Origin: Paenibacillus pinihumi DSM 23905 = JCM 16419
GTDB lineage: Bacteria; Bacillota; Bacilli; Paenibacillales; Paenibacillaceae
Reading direction: 5' to 3'
Assembly (NCBI RefSeq): GCF_000422505.1
Contig: NZ_KE383867.1
Coordinates: 128,494-192,493 of the forward strand
Length of the DNA: 64,000 bases
The position numbers and the translations under genes are program-made. Shown piece after piece: positions 44,032 through 52,035 of this stretch; position 1 is the first letter of the stretch; each line of letters starts with the position of its first letter. The notes under the pieces are model-generated. The model did not search any database. It saw only the letters and a list, made by a program, of their open reading frames with translations, and was not told the origin of the DNA.

Positions 44032-46072
44032 TGATAATTACGCCGTAATAGATTCTAAAATAAATATCTTGGCAATTATCACTGGTAACTCAGATTTTGA
44101 TTTTGAAAACTATTCAGAAGACCTTGACGACGATTTTCAAGAACAGTTTTTTGAAACAAAATATTATAAGAAAGTGATAGATTCGTTTAATAAGAATTCA
44201 GTTGTCGTTTTACTTGGGATACCTGGAATTGGTAAGACATTCACGTCAAAACGGTTATGTTTTGAGTATAAAGAACGAGGGTATTCCATTTTATATTCAG
44301 AAAATATTAATGAAAATAATCAAGTTAGAGAAATTATAGACTTTATTTCGAAAAACCCAAAACTTAAGATTTTTATTTTGTTGGATGATTTTCTCGGATT
44401 AAATTACAATTTAATAAAAAGTGAAAAAGATCAAGAAATTGCGAAGTTAATAAAAAAAGTGAAAAAAGAAAATAATAGAATCAAAATGTTGATTAATTCT
44501 AGAATCCCAGTATACAACGTGTTTAAATCTACGAGTGAAAGAACGACACAAGCAATCGACAGTAGCCAAGTCCATGAAATCACTTTTGACTCTTCTTTAG
44601 ATATTTGTGATAAAGCTGGTATTTTATATAATCATCTAAAAAAAGCTTACAAGAATAGATATATTTCAGAGCAACATTATTCTGCTTTATTAAATGAGAA
44701 AAAATATTTGGAAATAATCCTAAATAACGAATTTAATCCAAGAGTCATTGATTATGTTACAAGAGATGTGAAGGATATCGCTCCTGAAAACTATTTTGAG
44801 TATATTATTTTAAATTTAAAAAATCCCGATAAAATTTGGGATAAGGAAATAAAAAATTTACAACAGATTGACAGGATTTTTATTTTTACACTTTTCTCAT
44901 TAACAAAAACTAATGTGAATCTTAGTACTCTAAGAAATTGCTTTGATAAACGAATCAAAAATGAGAACTTTCCAAGTCTAGATACAACGATTTCTCAATT
45001 TGAAGTTGTTTCTACTCGTTTGCTAAATTCAATAATAAAAATTGATAAACATTTTGAAAAAGTTGGTGTATTAAATCCTTCAATTAATGACTGGCTATAT
45101 AAAAATTTAATGAGTAACAGTCTTGAAATAGAAAAAATAATTTCCAGTGCATTGTATTATGAACAGATAGAATGCTTTGATTCTACAATGTATTTTAAAA
45201 AACCTCTTATTGAATTAATGAAAAATTATGAATTTTTAAAACTGAATACCTTACCTAAACTAGTATTTATAGAGTCTATTGAACATACTACGCCGTCGTA
45301 TCTATATTTATTGAAAATGTTATTATGGAAACTTGATGATACAGATTTAGCTAAGATAGGTTTAGATAATGATTGGGTAGAAAATTTTATAGGAGAAATA
45401 TTTACTAGCGAAAACTACAATTTGGTAGAGAGCGAAGCAAGACTTTACAACCCATTAAAAAGTTCAGAAATATTTTGCAAGTTATTTTCCGAACCACTAA
45501 TAAATAAGTATAATCTTACAAAAGTTATTACTAATAAAAAATATTTTGAGGTAATACTTAAGTCTGTTGCAAGAGATGAAGCCTACTTCTGTATTTTAAA
45601 CAATATCTGCAAAAAATATAAAATTTGTTTTGAAGACGATTTTTATAACTTGCCTCAAGTAAGAAGTGCATCGATAAATAATATAGCGACCCATGTAGGT
45701 AATGAAATTTATGATCAATTAGTTTCAAAAATTCAGGAGAGTGCAGCTAGTAATATTGATAATCATGAAGGAGAACCCTTTGATGATTTTGTTGACACTA
45801 TTTATGACGAAATCTACGATGTGCTAAACAATATGATATCCGAGGCTATATCTGAAAAGTTATATAAAGAAAATATTGAATGGTTAGATGAAACTGATTT
45901 TGATATTGATACAATAATCAGTGATGAAGTTGAGTTATATGATTTAATTCGTGATAAATGTTCTATTTATTGTCAATCTGAAGATTTGGAATATAACGAT
46001 AAAAGAAATATAGAAAAAGAAATAATTGATGTCATTGAAATGTTTGAAAGTTCAAAATTTTTCATTTCATAG
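43997..46072 (+). CDS. nSTAND3-type NTPase, probable defence protein
   Basis: About 690 residues, very AT-rich. P-loop domain: Walker A GIPGIGKT (about 74-81), Walker B IFILLDDFLG (125-134) and the sensor segment INSRIPVYNV (about 166-175). The DDFLG-NSR/TTR pattern resembles the nSTAND3 NTPase group of bacterial conflict systems. The following about 450 residues are helical, with no recognised repeat, and the end is acidic. The frame opens at a TTG without ribosome binding site; a strong AGGAGGG (44022-44028) is followed by an ATG in another phase that gives only five codons, so the true start is unclear. It could be made by frameshifting from the upstream membrane peptide or be a pseudogene of a longer protein. 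Confidence 0.65.
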   Translation: MFEKKKITQEGNDNYAVIDSKINILAIITGNSDFDFENYSEDLDDDFQEQFFETKYYKKVIDSFNKNSVVVLLGIPGIGKTFTSKRLCFEYKERGYSILYSENINENNQVREIIDFISKNPKLKIFILLDDFLGLNYNLIKSEKDQEIAKLIKKVKKENNRIKMLINSRIPVYNVFKSTSERTTQAIDSSQVHEITFDSSLDICDKAGILYNHLKKAYKNRYISEQHYSALLNEKKYLEIILNNEFNPRVIDYVTRDVKDIAPENYFEYIILNLKNPDKIWDKEIKNLQQIDRIFIFTLFSLTKTNVNLSTLRNCFDKRIKNENFPSLDTTISQFEVVSTRLLNSIIKIDKHFEKVGVLNPSINDWLYKNLMSNSLEIEKIISSALYYEQIECFDSTMYFKKPLIELMKNYEFLKLNTLPKLVFIESIEHTTPSYLYLLKMLLWKLDDTDLAKIGLDNDWVENFIGEIFTSENYNLVESEARLYNPLKSSEIFCKLFSEPLINKYNLTKVITNKKYFEVILKSVARDEAYFCILNNICKKYKICFEDDFYNLPQVRSASINNIATHVGNEIYDQLVSKIQESAASNIDNHEGEPFDDFVDTIYDEIYDVLNNMISEAISEKLYKENIEWLDETDFDIDTIISDEVELYDLIRDKCSIYCQSEDLEYNDKRNIEKEIIDVIEMFESSKFFIS

Positions 46073-46147
46073 ATCTATTTTTAATGTAATTAATCTTACA
46101 CAAGAAATTAATGCTGTCACATGGTAAGTTTATCCCTTAAGATGGTA

Positions 46148-46317
46148 CGGATTGGGGACGAAAGTCTTTATTTCAGGATGAACGGCAACCAAATAGAACC
46201 AACTTCTAATGTGGAAAATCCTTATAAATCAAAGCTCTAGTACGCCGAGACGGATAGGTGCTAACTAGCCTATGTTCCCGCATACGACACACATACCTGA
46301 ATAATTCCATGCCCACA
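46148..46317. repeat. diverged module-end repeat, copy R2
   Basis: About 170 bp similar to R1 at 43061-43228, lying after the NTPase gene and again ending in AATTCCATGCCCACA. The stretch 46318-46439 shows no gene. Confidence 0.6.
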
Positions 46318-46439
46318 ACTTGCCCACGAACTCTACGCACACATCGTATTTTCTTGGATATATATGACTGATTTCTGAAGAAAATCGGACAATAAGGCCA
46401 CCAAAGGACTCAAAAAACCTATAAAAATACTTTTGTCTC

Positions 46440-46478
46440 ATGGGCGGCATGATGTAATACAGGCTGAATAGCCTGTGG
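46440..46478 (+). repeat. right direct repeat (attR-like), duplicated groEL 3' end
   Basis: Copy of 41334-41372 with one mismatch. It includes the last 17 bases of groEL with its stop codon but no upstream coding sequence. Confidence 0.85.
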
Positions 46479-46517
46479 CATCAGGGGCTTCTTTATAAGG
46501 GGGCACTGTCTATAAGG

Positions 46518-46562
46518 AAGGCTCTTTAACTGTTCGAATTCAAACAGTTAAGGAGCCTTTTT
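46518..46562 (+). terminator. probable original groEL terminator, now beyond the island
   Basis: Seventeen-base arms (46518-46534 and 46543-46559, one G-U) with an 8-base loop and TTTTT. Located 40 bases after the right groEL repeat, where the native operon would have ended before insertion. Confidence 0.85.
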
Positions 46563-46678
46563 CCTATTTGTATGTCAACTTTTAATATTTCATTTACCTG
46601 GTAATTTTCGGTTAATCGGTTTACTTTTCCATCTCTTTCGTTTACGATGCTAAAAGAACTGTTACTAGGAGGTAAAAT

Positions 46679-47194
46679 ATGGTCGCAGTACTTTATGTCG
46701 CAGGTATATTGTTAATTGTCGCAGGGGCCTTTTTTGGAATTTCATCTGAGAGCGGTCTTTTATTCTTTTACTCCATCCTTCCTGGAATTTTTCTTATGGC
46801 AATAGGCAGGATTATTAGCTTGCTGGAACGAATCGAGCAGAAGCTGCCGGGCCAGAATGATCGTCAAACGGGCCAATTTGGCAGCAAGTATACCTTTCGT
46901 TCATTGGATTTTCAGGTATTTGCAGACATGAATGGTTTGTACCAGTACGTTCGGCTGGATGGTCATGATTATGTGCAGGCCACCCTATTTAAAAACCACA
47001 TGTCTCATGAAGGAGACGTCTTTGTATTCAGCCTTCCGAACAAGCCTGAAATTAAGCTTCACAGACAGGGCATGTATGAGGCAGGGGCGGAGCTGTTTAT
47101 GAGCAATAATGCGACTCTGGTGTCGCTCCAGGTGCTGGGGCTTACAGCCTCACATGAAAATGGTGAGATTAGATTGTCTTATAGCAAAAAGTAA
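46679..47194 (+). CDS. small membrane protein of unknown function
   Basis: 171 residues with two N-terminal membrane helices (VLYVAGILLIVAGAFFGI and LLFFYSILPGIFLMAIGRII, about 4-22 and 27-48) and a soluble beta-rich C-terminal part (FQVFADMNGLYQYVRLDGHDYV). AGGAGGT at good spacing supports ATG 46679. The gene has host-like composition, so it lies outside the island. No family recognised. Confidence 0.7.
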   Translation: MVAVLYVAGILLIVAGAFFGISSESGLLFFYSILPGIFLMAIGRIISLLERIEQKLPGQNDRQTGQFGSKYTFRSLDFQVFADMNGLYQYVRLDGHDYVQATLFKNHMSHEGDVFVFSLPNKPEIKLHRQGMYEAGAELFMSNNATLVSLQVLGLTASHENGEIRLSYSKK

Positions 47195-47282
47195 AACCAG
47201 CTTCATTCCATTTTGATCAGTATTGCAGACAACGCTGATATTCATATAGGTTTCTAATTAGGTCTCATGAGTGTAGCCATTA

Positions 47283-47346
47283 AAAATGGCGTATAAGATA
47301 ACTTCACAGCTTGCAGATCAAGCCGGGTTATCTTATACGCCATTTT
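47283..47346. terminator. bidirectional terminator
   Basis: Perfect 20-bp arms (47283-47302 and 47327-47346) bounded by A and T tracts, between the convergent membrane protein gene and the haem oxygenase fusion. Confidence 0.9.
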
Positions 47347-47362
47347 GACTTAAAGTGGAGTT

Positions 47363-48487
47363 CTACTCTCCAGAAGCAGCCGGAAGAGGATTTCTGACGA
47401 TTTTAACCTCGTAGAAGGAAATTTTATTATCCAGAATGTAGTCCGGGATGCCGCGGTGGGAGTGGGCTTCCTTGAAAGCCGGGCTGCGCGTCCATGCCTG
47501 GAACGCTGCTTTGGATTCCCAGCGGGTGCTGACCGTTACTTCCTCGAATTCCTTCGTGTTCTCCGTCAATAATACCTCAAGGCCCAGGAAGCCTTCCATT
47601 TCCTCTACCTTGCCGACACGGTCGAATCTTTCAATGAGCAGATGGGCATTGCCCGGTTTGATTTTGCTTGTATTCGTTACGATAACCATTTTATCACACG
47701 CTCCTAATCTTCTTGTTTTTGAAGGTATAATGACGGGATACCCGTCTTCAAATTTGACTTTGGCCTCAATGTCATAGACATGCTGAAAAAATTCACGGCT
47801 TAATATGTCCTCCGGTGTTCCGGTCGTGACGATTTTTCCTCTTTTCATGGCGATCAGGTAGTCGCAGTAGTGGGCGGCCTGCTGCAAATCATGAAGCACC
47901 ATCAGAATGGTCAGATTGTATTCCTGATTGATCTTTTGCAGCATCTCCATCACATCCAGCTGATGGGCGATATCCAGATAGGTTGTCGGCTCATCCAGAA
48001 GCAAAATATCCGTCTTCTGTGCCAGAGCCATAGCGATCCGGGCCTTCTGCTGTTCTCCCCCTGACAGGGTATGGAACATCCGGTTTTCGTGCCGTTTCGT
48101 CCCCGTTATCTCCAAGGCCCAGTCGATAATCGCCTCGTCCTCCTGCTTCATCCGGCTTTCGAACAGACGCTTATGCGGTGAACGTCCGTAAGCCACCAGT
48201 TCTCTGACTGTTAACTCCGGAAGTCCTGATTTGGATTGGGGAAGCATGGAGACGGACCTGGCCAGTTCTTTCGTCGAGTAATCTTTCAAAGGACGCTGTT
48301 CAATCTGCACCTCGCCCTTATCCGCATCCAGTAATCTCGTCATCACTTTAAGTAAGGTTGATTTTCCAGAGCCGTTAGGCCCGACGATGCCGGTGATTTT
48401 CCCTTTGGGAATGGAGGCTGAGATGTTGTCCAGGCGAAAATGGCCCATTTCCAGCTCAAGCTGCTCCGTCTGAATGGCTGTCATCAC
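47363..48487 (-). CDS. haem/iron ABC transporter ATPase fused to IsdG-type haem oxygenase
   Basis: 374-residue fusion. Residues 1-260 are an FhuC/BtuD-type ATPase: Walker [25 protein letters not shown], Walker [13 protein letters not shown]. From Met267 the protein reads as a complete IsdG-like monooxygenase of 108 residues with the catalytic triad Asn272, Trp332 and His342 (Trp and His ten residues apart, as in IsdG). An internal ribosome-binding-site-like TTAGGAG stands ahead of the codon for Met267, so a free oxygenase may also be made. It is the last gene of a minus-strand operon (binding protein, permease, ATPase) and couples haem import to iron release. Start is GTG 48487 or ATG 48484. 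Confidence 0.88.
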   Translation of the reverse strand: MMTAIQTEQLELEMGHFRLDNISASIPKGKITGIVGPNGSGKSTLLKVMTRLLDADKGEVQIEQRPLKDYSTKELARSVSMLPQSKSGLPELTVRELVAYGRSPHKRLFESRMKQEDEAIIDWALEITGTKRHENRMFHTLSGGEQQKARIAMALAQKTDILLLDEPTTYLDIAHQLDVMEMLQKINQEYNLTILMVLHDLQQAAHYCDYLIAMKRGKIVTTGTPEDILSREFFQHVYDIEAKVKFEDGYPVIIPSKTRRLGACDKMVIVTNTSKIKPGNAHLLIERFDRVGKVEEMEGFLGLEVLLTENTKEFEEVTVSTRWESKAAFQAWTRSPAFKEAHSHRGIPDYILDNKISFYEVKIVRNPLPAASGE

Positions 48488-49479
48488 ATCATTCTCCGTT
48501 TCTTAAGCAAGTATAAAAAGAACGGTGCGCCTAAAGCGGCAAGCAATATGCCAACCGGAAGCTCAATCGGATCAAACCAGGACCGGGCTACGGTGTCAGC
48601 AAAAACGACAAGCGCTGCTCCGGTGAGCATGGATAACGGCAACAGGTAGCGATAATCCTCCCCGATGATGAGACGCACGGCGTGAGGCACGACCAGACCG
48701 ACAAAGCCGATAAGTCCGGCAACACTAACGGCAGCTCCGGCCAACAGGGCTGATAGCAAAATGATGAAAAAACGCTGCACTTCCACCTTTTGTCCAAGCA
48801 GCTTGGCCGATTCATCGCCGAGAAGCAGCACATTGGCCGGCTTGATCGCCAGGAAGCTGAGCAGCAGTCCCGCAATCGCATAAGGCGACATGAAGCCAAG
48901 CTCATACCAGCTCTTGCCGCTTAGCCCTCCGGATAACCAGGGAAGGACACTCTGCACACGGTCACTGAACAGCACCATGAAACCATTGGTTGCTGCCCCT
49001 AGCAACGCGTTAATGGCAACCCCTGCCAAAATAATTTTGAGCGGCGAAGCTCCTTTATCCCAGGCAAGGCTATAGATGAGCATTGCCGTGCACAAGGAGC
49101 CGGCGAATGCGGTCACCGGAAGCAGATAACCAAACTGCGGGAGCACAATCATCGTAATGATGGCAGCCAGACCGCCTCCGGCCGAAACCCCGATTATGCC
49201 GGGATCAGCAAGCGGATTTTTCATGACGCCTTGCAGCAGTGCTCCCGAAGATGCCAGGCAGGCTCCAACCAAAAGGCCAATGAGGACGCGGGGCAGACGC
49301 AGATCCATAATGATTCTGTCATGCGCGGGCAGACTGCTTCCGGCAAATACCTGCCATATTTCATTCAGAGATATGGAAACTGACCCGTAGGCAAGACCAT
49401 ACAAGGAAACAGCAATGACCAGCAGCGGGGCAAGGACCCATGCCCAGTTTCTGCGTTTTCGGCGTGCATCAGGCTTCAT
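48484..49479 (-). CDS. FecCD family iron/haem ABC permease
   Basis: 331-residue permease with about ten membrane helices. Motifs: [47 protein letters not shown], the [15 protein letters not shown] region, and [27 protein letters not shown] near the end. Overlaps both neighbours by 4 bp (ATGA type), so the three genes are coupled. Transports haem or a ferric chelate together with the neighbouring ATPase. Confidence 0.94.
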   Translation of the reverse strand: MKPDARRKRRNWAWVLAPLLVIAVSLYGLAYGSVSISLNEIWQVFAGSSLPAHDRIIMDLRLPRVLIGLLVGACLASSGALLQGVMKNPLADPGIIGVSAGGGLAAIITMIVLPQFGYLLPVTAFAGSLCTAMLIYSLAWDKGASPLKIILAGVAINALLGAATNGFMVLFSDRVQSVLPWLSGGLSGKSWYELGFMSPYAIAGLLLSFLAIKPANVLLLGDESAKLLGQKVEVQRFFIILLSALLAGAAVSVAGLIGFVGLVVPHAVRLIIGEDYRYLLPLSMLTGAALVVFADTVARSWFDPIELPVGILLAALGAPFFLYLLKKRRMM

Positions 49480-50441
49480 TTCTGGCCTTCCCCGTTCAGG
49501 ATGTGGTGCAGCATATCCATTGCCTCCAGAACGCGGGAACCGGGATTGCTTCCGAACAAGTCAGCCGGGAGCACCGTCACCCGATGGTTAACGACAGCAT
49601 CTATGCCGTTCCAGGCCGAATTGCGTTCCATTTCCTTGAGGAAACCTGCGGTCACTTCCTTCGGATCGCCATGTCCGGTGATGAACACATATTGCGGGTT
49701 GGCTTCAATAATCCGCTCTGTGCTTAATTGGGCATATTGCGGGTACTTCTCCAGATTCGGATAATCCGCAGCAATATTGGCTGCTCCGGCGAGCTCGGCA
49801 ATGTTACCGCTTAATGAGTTGGGAAGCGCCGCCATATAAGTGCCGGGAGCTCCAAACACAATCAGCACTCTCGGTTTTGCATCAGGCTGATCCTTCTTCA
49901 TCGTTTCGGCCTTGTGGTCGATATCCTGAATCAATTCGGAAGCCCGGTCATTTTTGTCCAGCAATTGTCCGAAGAGCTTAATCTGCTGCTTGATTTCATC
50001 CACGGAATTGGCGGACGTGAGCAACAGCTTGGAGCCGATCCCTTCGACGGACGCGATATCCTTCATGTTCAAGGGATAATTGCCCAATACAATATCCGGA
50101 TGCAGCAGAGCGATCTTCTCCAGATCAATACTGTGGGTCGTGCCAATTTGCTCTGCAGACTCCGCTTCCTTGACAGAGATTTCTTTGCTGGTTGGTCTGC
50201 CGGCAAGCGTACCGCCGAGAGCATAGACCGTATTCACATCACCATTGCTCAGCGCAACAATTTTCTCCGGCTTGGTTGAGAAGACAACCTCACGATCTGC
50301 AAAGTCTTTCACGGAGAGTGCTGCGGCCTTGCTGTCTGACTGGGTTGTCCCTTGGCTGTTGTTACGGGCCGGCACTTGCTGACTGCACCCTGTTATCGTA
50401 AATACAAGGGCGGTTAGCAGTATAAGTAATCGTTTGTTCAC
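49476..50441 (-). CDS. iron/haem ABC transporter substrate-binding lipoprotein
   Basis: 321-residue lipoprotein of the FecB/BtuF fold. Lipobox ITGC with Cys19. The mature domain has VFSTKPEKIVALSNGDVNTVYALGG, LEKIALLHPDIVLGNYP and PQYVFITGHGDPKEV. The GTG start at 50441 follows AGGGGG. It is the first gene of a Fur-controlled operon whose ATPase carries a haem oxygenase, so haem is the likely ligand, but the sequence does not settle haem against siderophore. Confidence 0.9.
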   Translation of the reverse strand: MNKRLLILLTALVFTITGCSQQVPARNNSQGTTQSDSKAAALSVKDFADREVVFSTKPEKIVALSNGDVNTVYALGGTLAGRPTSKEISVKEAESAEQIGTTHSIDLEKIALLHPDIVLGNYPLNMKDIASVEGIGSKLLLTSANSVDEIKQQIKLFGQLLDKNDRASELIQDIDHKAETMKKDQPDAKPRVLIVFGAPGTYMAALPNSLSGNIAELAGAANIAADYPNLEKYPQYAQLSTERIIEANPQYVFITGHGDPKEVTAGFLKEMERNSAWNGIDAVVNHRVTVLPADLFGSNPGSRVLEAMDMLHHILNGEGQK

Positions 50442-50502
50442 GTCATCCCCCTGTTTTTACTTAGAAAAAAATAGTAGTGATTTCCAACTTTTATACCCTT
50501 AA

Positions 50503-50531
50503 ATGATAATGAATATCATTATTGCTGTCAA
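50503..50531 (-). promoter_or_regulatory. Fur-controlled promoter of the minus-strand haem operon
   Basis: On the minus strand: -35 TTGACA (50531-50526), 17-base spacer, -10 TATCAT (50508-50503). A Fur box of the 7-1-7 type (TGATAAT-G-AATATCA, 50504-50518, one mismatch) overlaps the -10, so iron-bound Fur would block it. Confidence 0.8.
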
Positions 50532-50574
50532 TATGATTATGAAAATATTGTGGAGGGACGGGTATTGACATATT

Positions 50575-50604
50575 TAGGATCATTAGGCTAGTATTTAAAA
50601 CGTA
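50575..50604 (+). promoter_or_regulatory. plus-strand promoter of the candidate small RNA
   Basis: -35 TTGACA (50575-50580), 18-base spacer, -10 TAGTAT (50599-50604). It points away from the minus-strand haem operon and towards the terminator at 50766. Confidence 0.55.
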
Positions 50605-50610
50605 AGTTGA

Positions 50611-50790
50611 GCCTGTCGGCCGTTGATAATCAAAACGGTTGTTCCATCCGGATTCGTCCATAATTTCGCGGTAACCGGGACGTTATTGGATTTGAATGGC
50701 GAGTCATGCAAGCGAGGTGTTGGGATGGCGATTGACCCTAAATACAACCAGCAAGAAGAAACAGCTTCCTTCTGAGAAGGAACTATTTTT
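50611..50790 (+). ncRNA. candidate small RNA or short leader transcript between Fur sites
   Basis: About 180 bases between the promoter at 50575 and a terminator-like hairpin (TTCCTTC-TGA-GAAGGAA, 50766-50782, followed by seven T at about 50784-50792). No convincing plus-strand gene lies inside. The opposite strand carries a short protein-like frame ending at 50595 (...VTAKLWTNPDGTTVLIINGR...), without a good start, so a gene remnant is an alternative. Confidence 0.4.
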
Positions 50791-50803
50791 TTGCGAAGAT
50801 AAT

Positions 50804-50822
50804 GAGAATGATAATCATTACC
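50804..50822 (+). promoter_or_regulatory. Fur box upstream of the NEAT protein gene
   Basis: GAGAATGATAATCATTACC matches 17 of 19 positions of the classical Fur consensus and lies directly before the ribosome binding site, overlapping a GATAAT -10 (50798-50803). Confidence 0.85.
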
Positions 50823-50834
50823 CTGGAGGTGCAA

Positions 50835-52001
50835 ATGCGGTTCATGAGATTAAGGAATGGATGGATGGCGGCAGTGCTGTTCATCATTTTGGCTGCGTGG
50901 GGATTAGTGCCTGCGGTTAAAGCGGCTGCGGAACTCGAAAACGGTACATACACCATTGATTATACCGTCCTAAAGGCGGAGAATGACTCCGTCTCGATGG
51001 CGAATGATTACTGGGAAAAACCGGCGACGCTTATTGTGAACAACGGAAAACTGACCGTTCAGATGCGGGTGAATCATAGCAAATGGGTCACGGAGTTCAA
51101 GGTTCCAAGCGGCAGCGGATTTAGTGATGTCAAAGTGATCAGCACAGACGAAAAGGCGGATAAGCGGTTGACGGAATTTAACGTAAACAGCCTGACAGAG
51201 CCGGTAGAAGCCAAAATTCATGTGACAGTGGAGTCGATTGACTATGATCATGATTACACGGTCCGATTTGCTTTCAATACGGACAAAATGAAATTGGTTA
51301 AAGCTGCAGCCCCGCCGAAATCGGCTTCGTCCGGGCAAGCTGGCCATAAAGGTTCAGACAAGCCCGCTGCTCCTGCTTCAGGAGACAAGGCTGAGTCGGC
51401 TAAAGACGCAGGAAACAAGGCGGATACGGCTCCCGGAAAGTCAGACACCGGGGCAGTTTCTACAGACAAGCCTTCCGGAAATGCCAATGCAAAAGCTCCC
51501 GTGGGAGAAGCAGACGCAAAAGACAGCAAAAGCAGCAAAGATGATAAGGCAAGTCCGAACAATAAGGCTCCTGAAGAAGCAAGCCACGACAAGACTGCTG
51601 CGGCTGTAGCAGAAAAAACAGAAGGCCCGGGCTCATCGACCGCAAGCGGGAACGACAGCTCTGGCAGCAAGACCGTAATGGCTGAAGAAGCTGCTGCCCC
51701 GATGCAGGATGAAAAGGGAGCAGATGCCGGGAATACCAAGGATGGTGAAAAGGCAGAGACGGCTGAAGTCACCGGGCAAGCCGGATTATCTGAAGAAGCT
51801 GATCATGCTGAAAAAGTTGGAGAAACAACCGGCACTGATAAAGCAGTAGAAGCAGAAGCCGGACAGCAAGGGGAAGCAACTGCTGCCCTTATGGAGAATC
51901 CCAAAGCAGGAGGCAACATCCCATTTTCAGTGCTGGCGCTGATTTTGTTTATAGCTGCATTTTTCGTTATTTGGAAAGTAAAACGTGGTCAAAAGAAATA
52001 G
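50835..52001 (+). CDS. NEAT-domain haem-binding protein with sortase B-type signal (IsdC-like)
   Basis: 388 residues from ATG 50835 (GGAGGT upstream). Signal peptide to about residue 30. One NEAT domain (about 35-150) with the haem-pocket Ser/Tyr helix (DSVSMANDYW) and the Tyr-ligand motif YDHDY (137-141). Then comes a 200-residue Ala/Glu/Lys/Asp-rich spacer of low complexity. The C-terminus has NPKAG (355-359), a hydrophobic helix and KVKRGQKK, resembling the NPQTN/NPKTG signals of sortase B substrates such as IsdC. No srtB gene is in the window. It probably relays haem through the wall to the lipoprotein IsdE encoded downstream. Confidence 0.88.
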   Translation: MRFMRLRNGWMAAVLFIILAAWGLVPAVKAAAELENGTYTIDYTVLKAENDSVSMANDYWEKPATLIVNNGKLTVQMRVNHSKWVTEFKVPSGSGFSDVKVISTDEKADKRLTEFNVNSLTEPVEAKIHVTVESIDYDHDYTVRFAFNTDKMKLVKAAAPPKSASSGQAGHKGSDKPAAPASGDKAESAKDAGNKADTAPGKSDTGAVSTDKPSGNANAKAPVGEADAKDSKSSKDDKASPNNKAPEEASHDKTAAAVAEKTEGPGSSTASGNDSSGSKTVMAEEAAAPMQDEKGADAGNTKDGEKAETAEVTGQAGLSEEADHAEKVGETTGTDKAVEAEAGQQGEATAALMENPKAGGNIPFSVLALILFIAAFFVIWKVKRGQKK

Positions 52002-52035
52002 CTGTTCATCATAGAAATCAAAGGAGCGTATCGAA

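Noticed and set aside
50595-50834. 79-codon minus-strand gene between the haem operons
   Set aside because: The latter half looks protein-like, but the frame starts inside the Fur box and NEAT promoter, with no ribosome binding site; kept only as an alternative to the small RNA.
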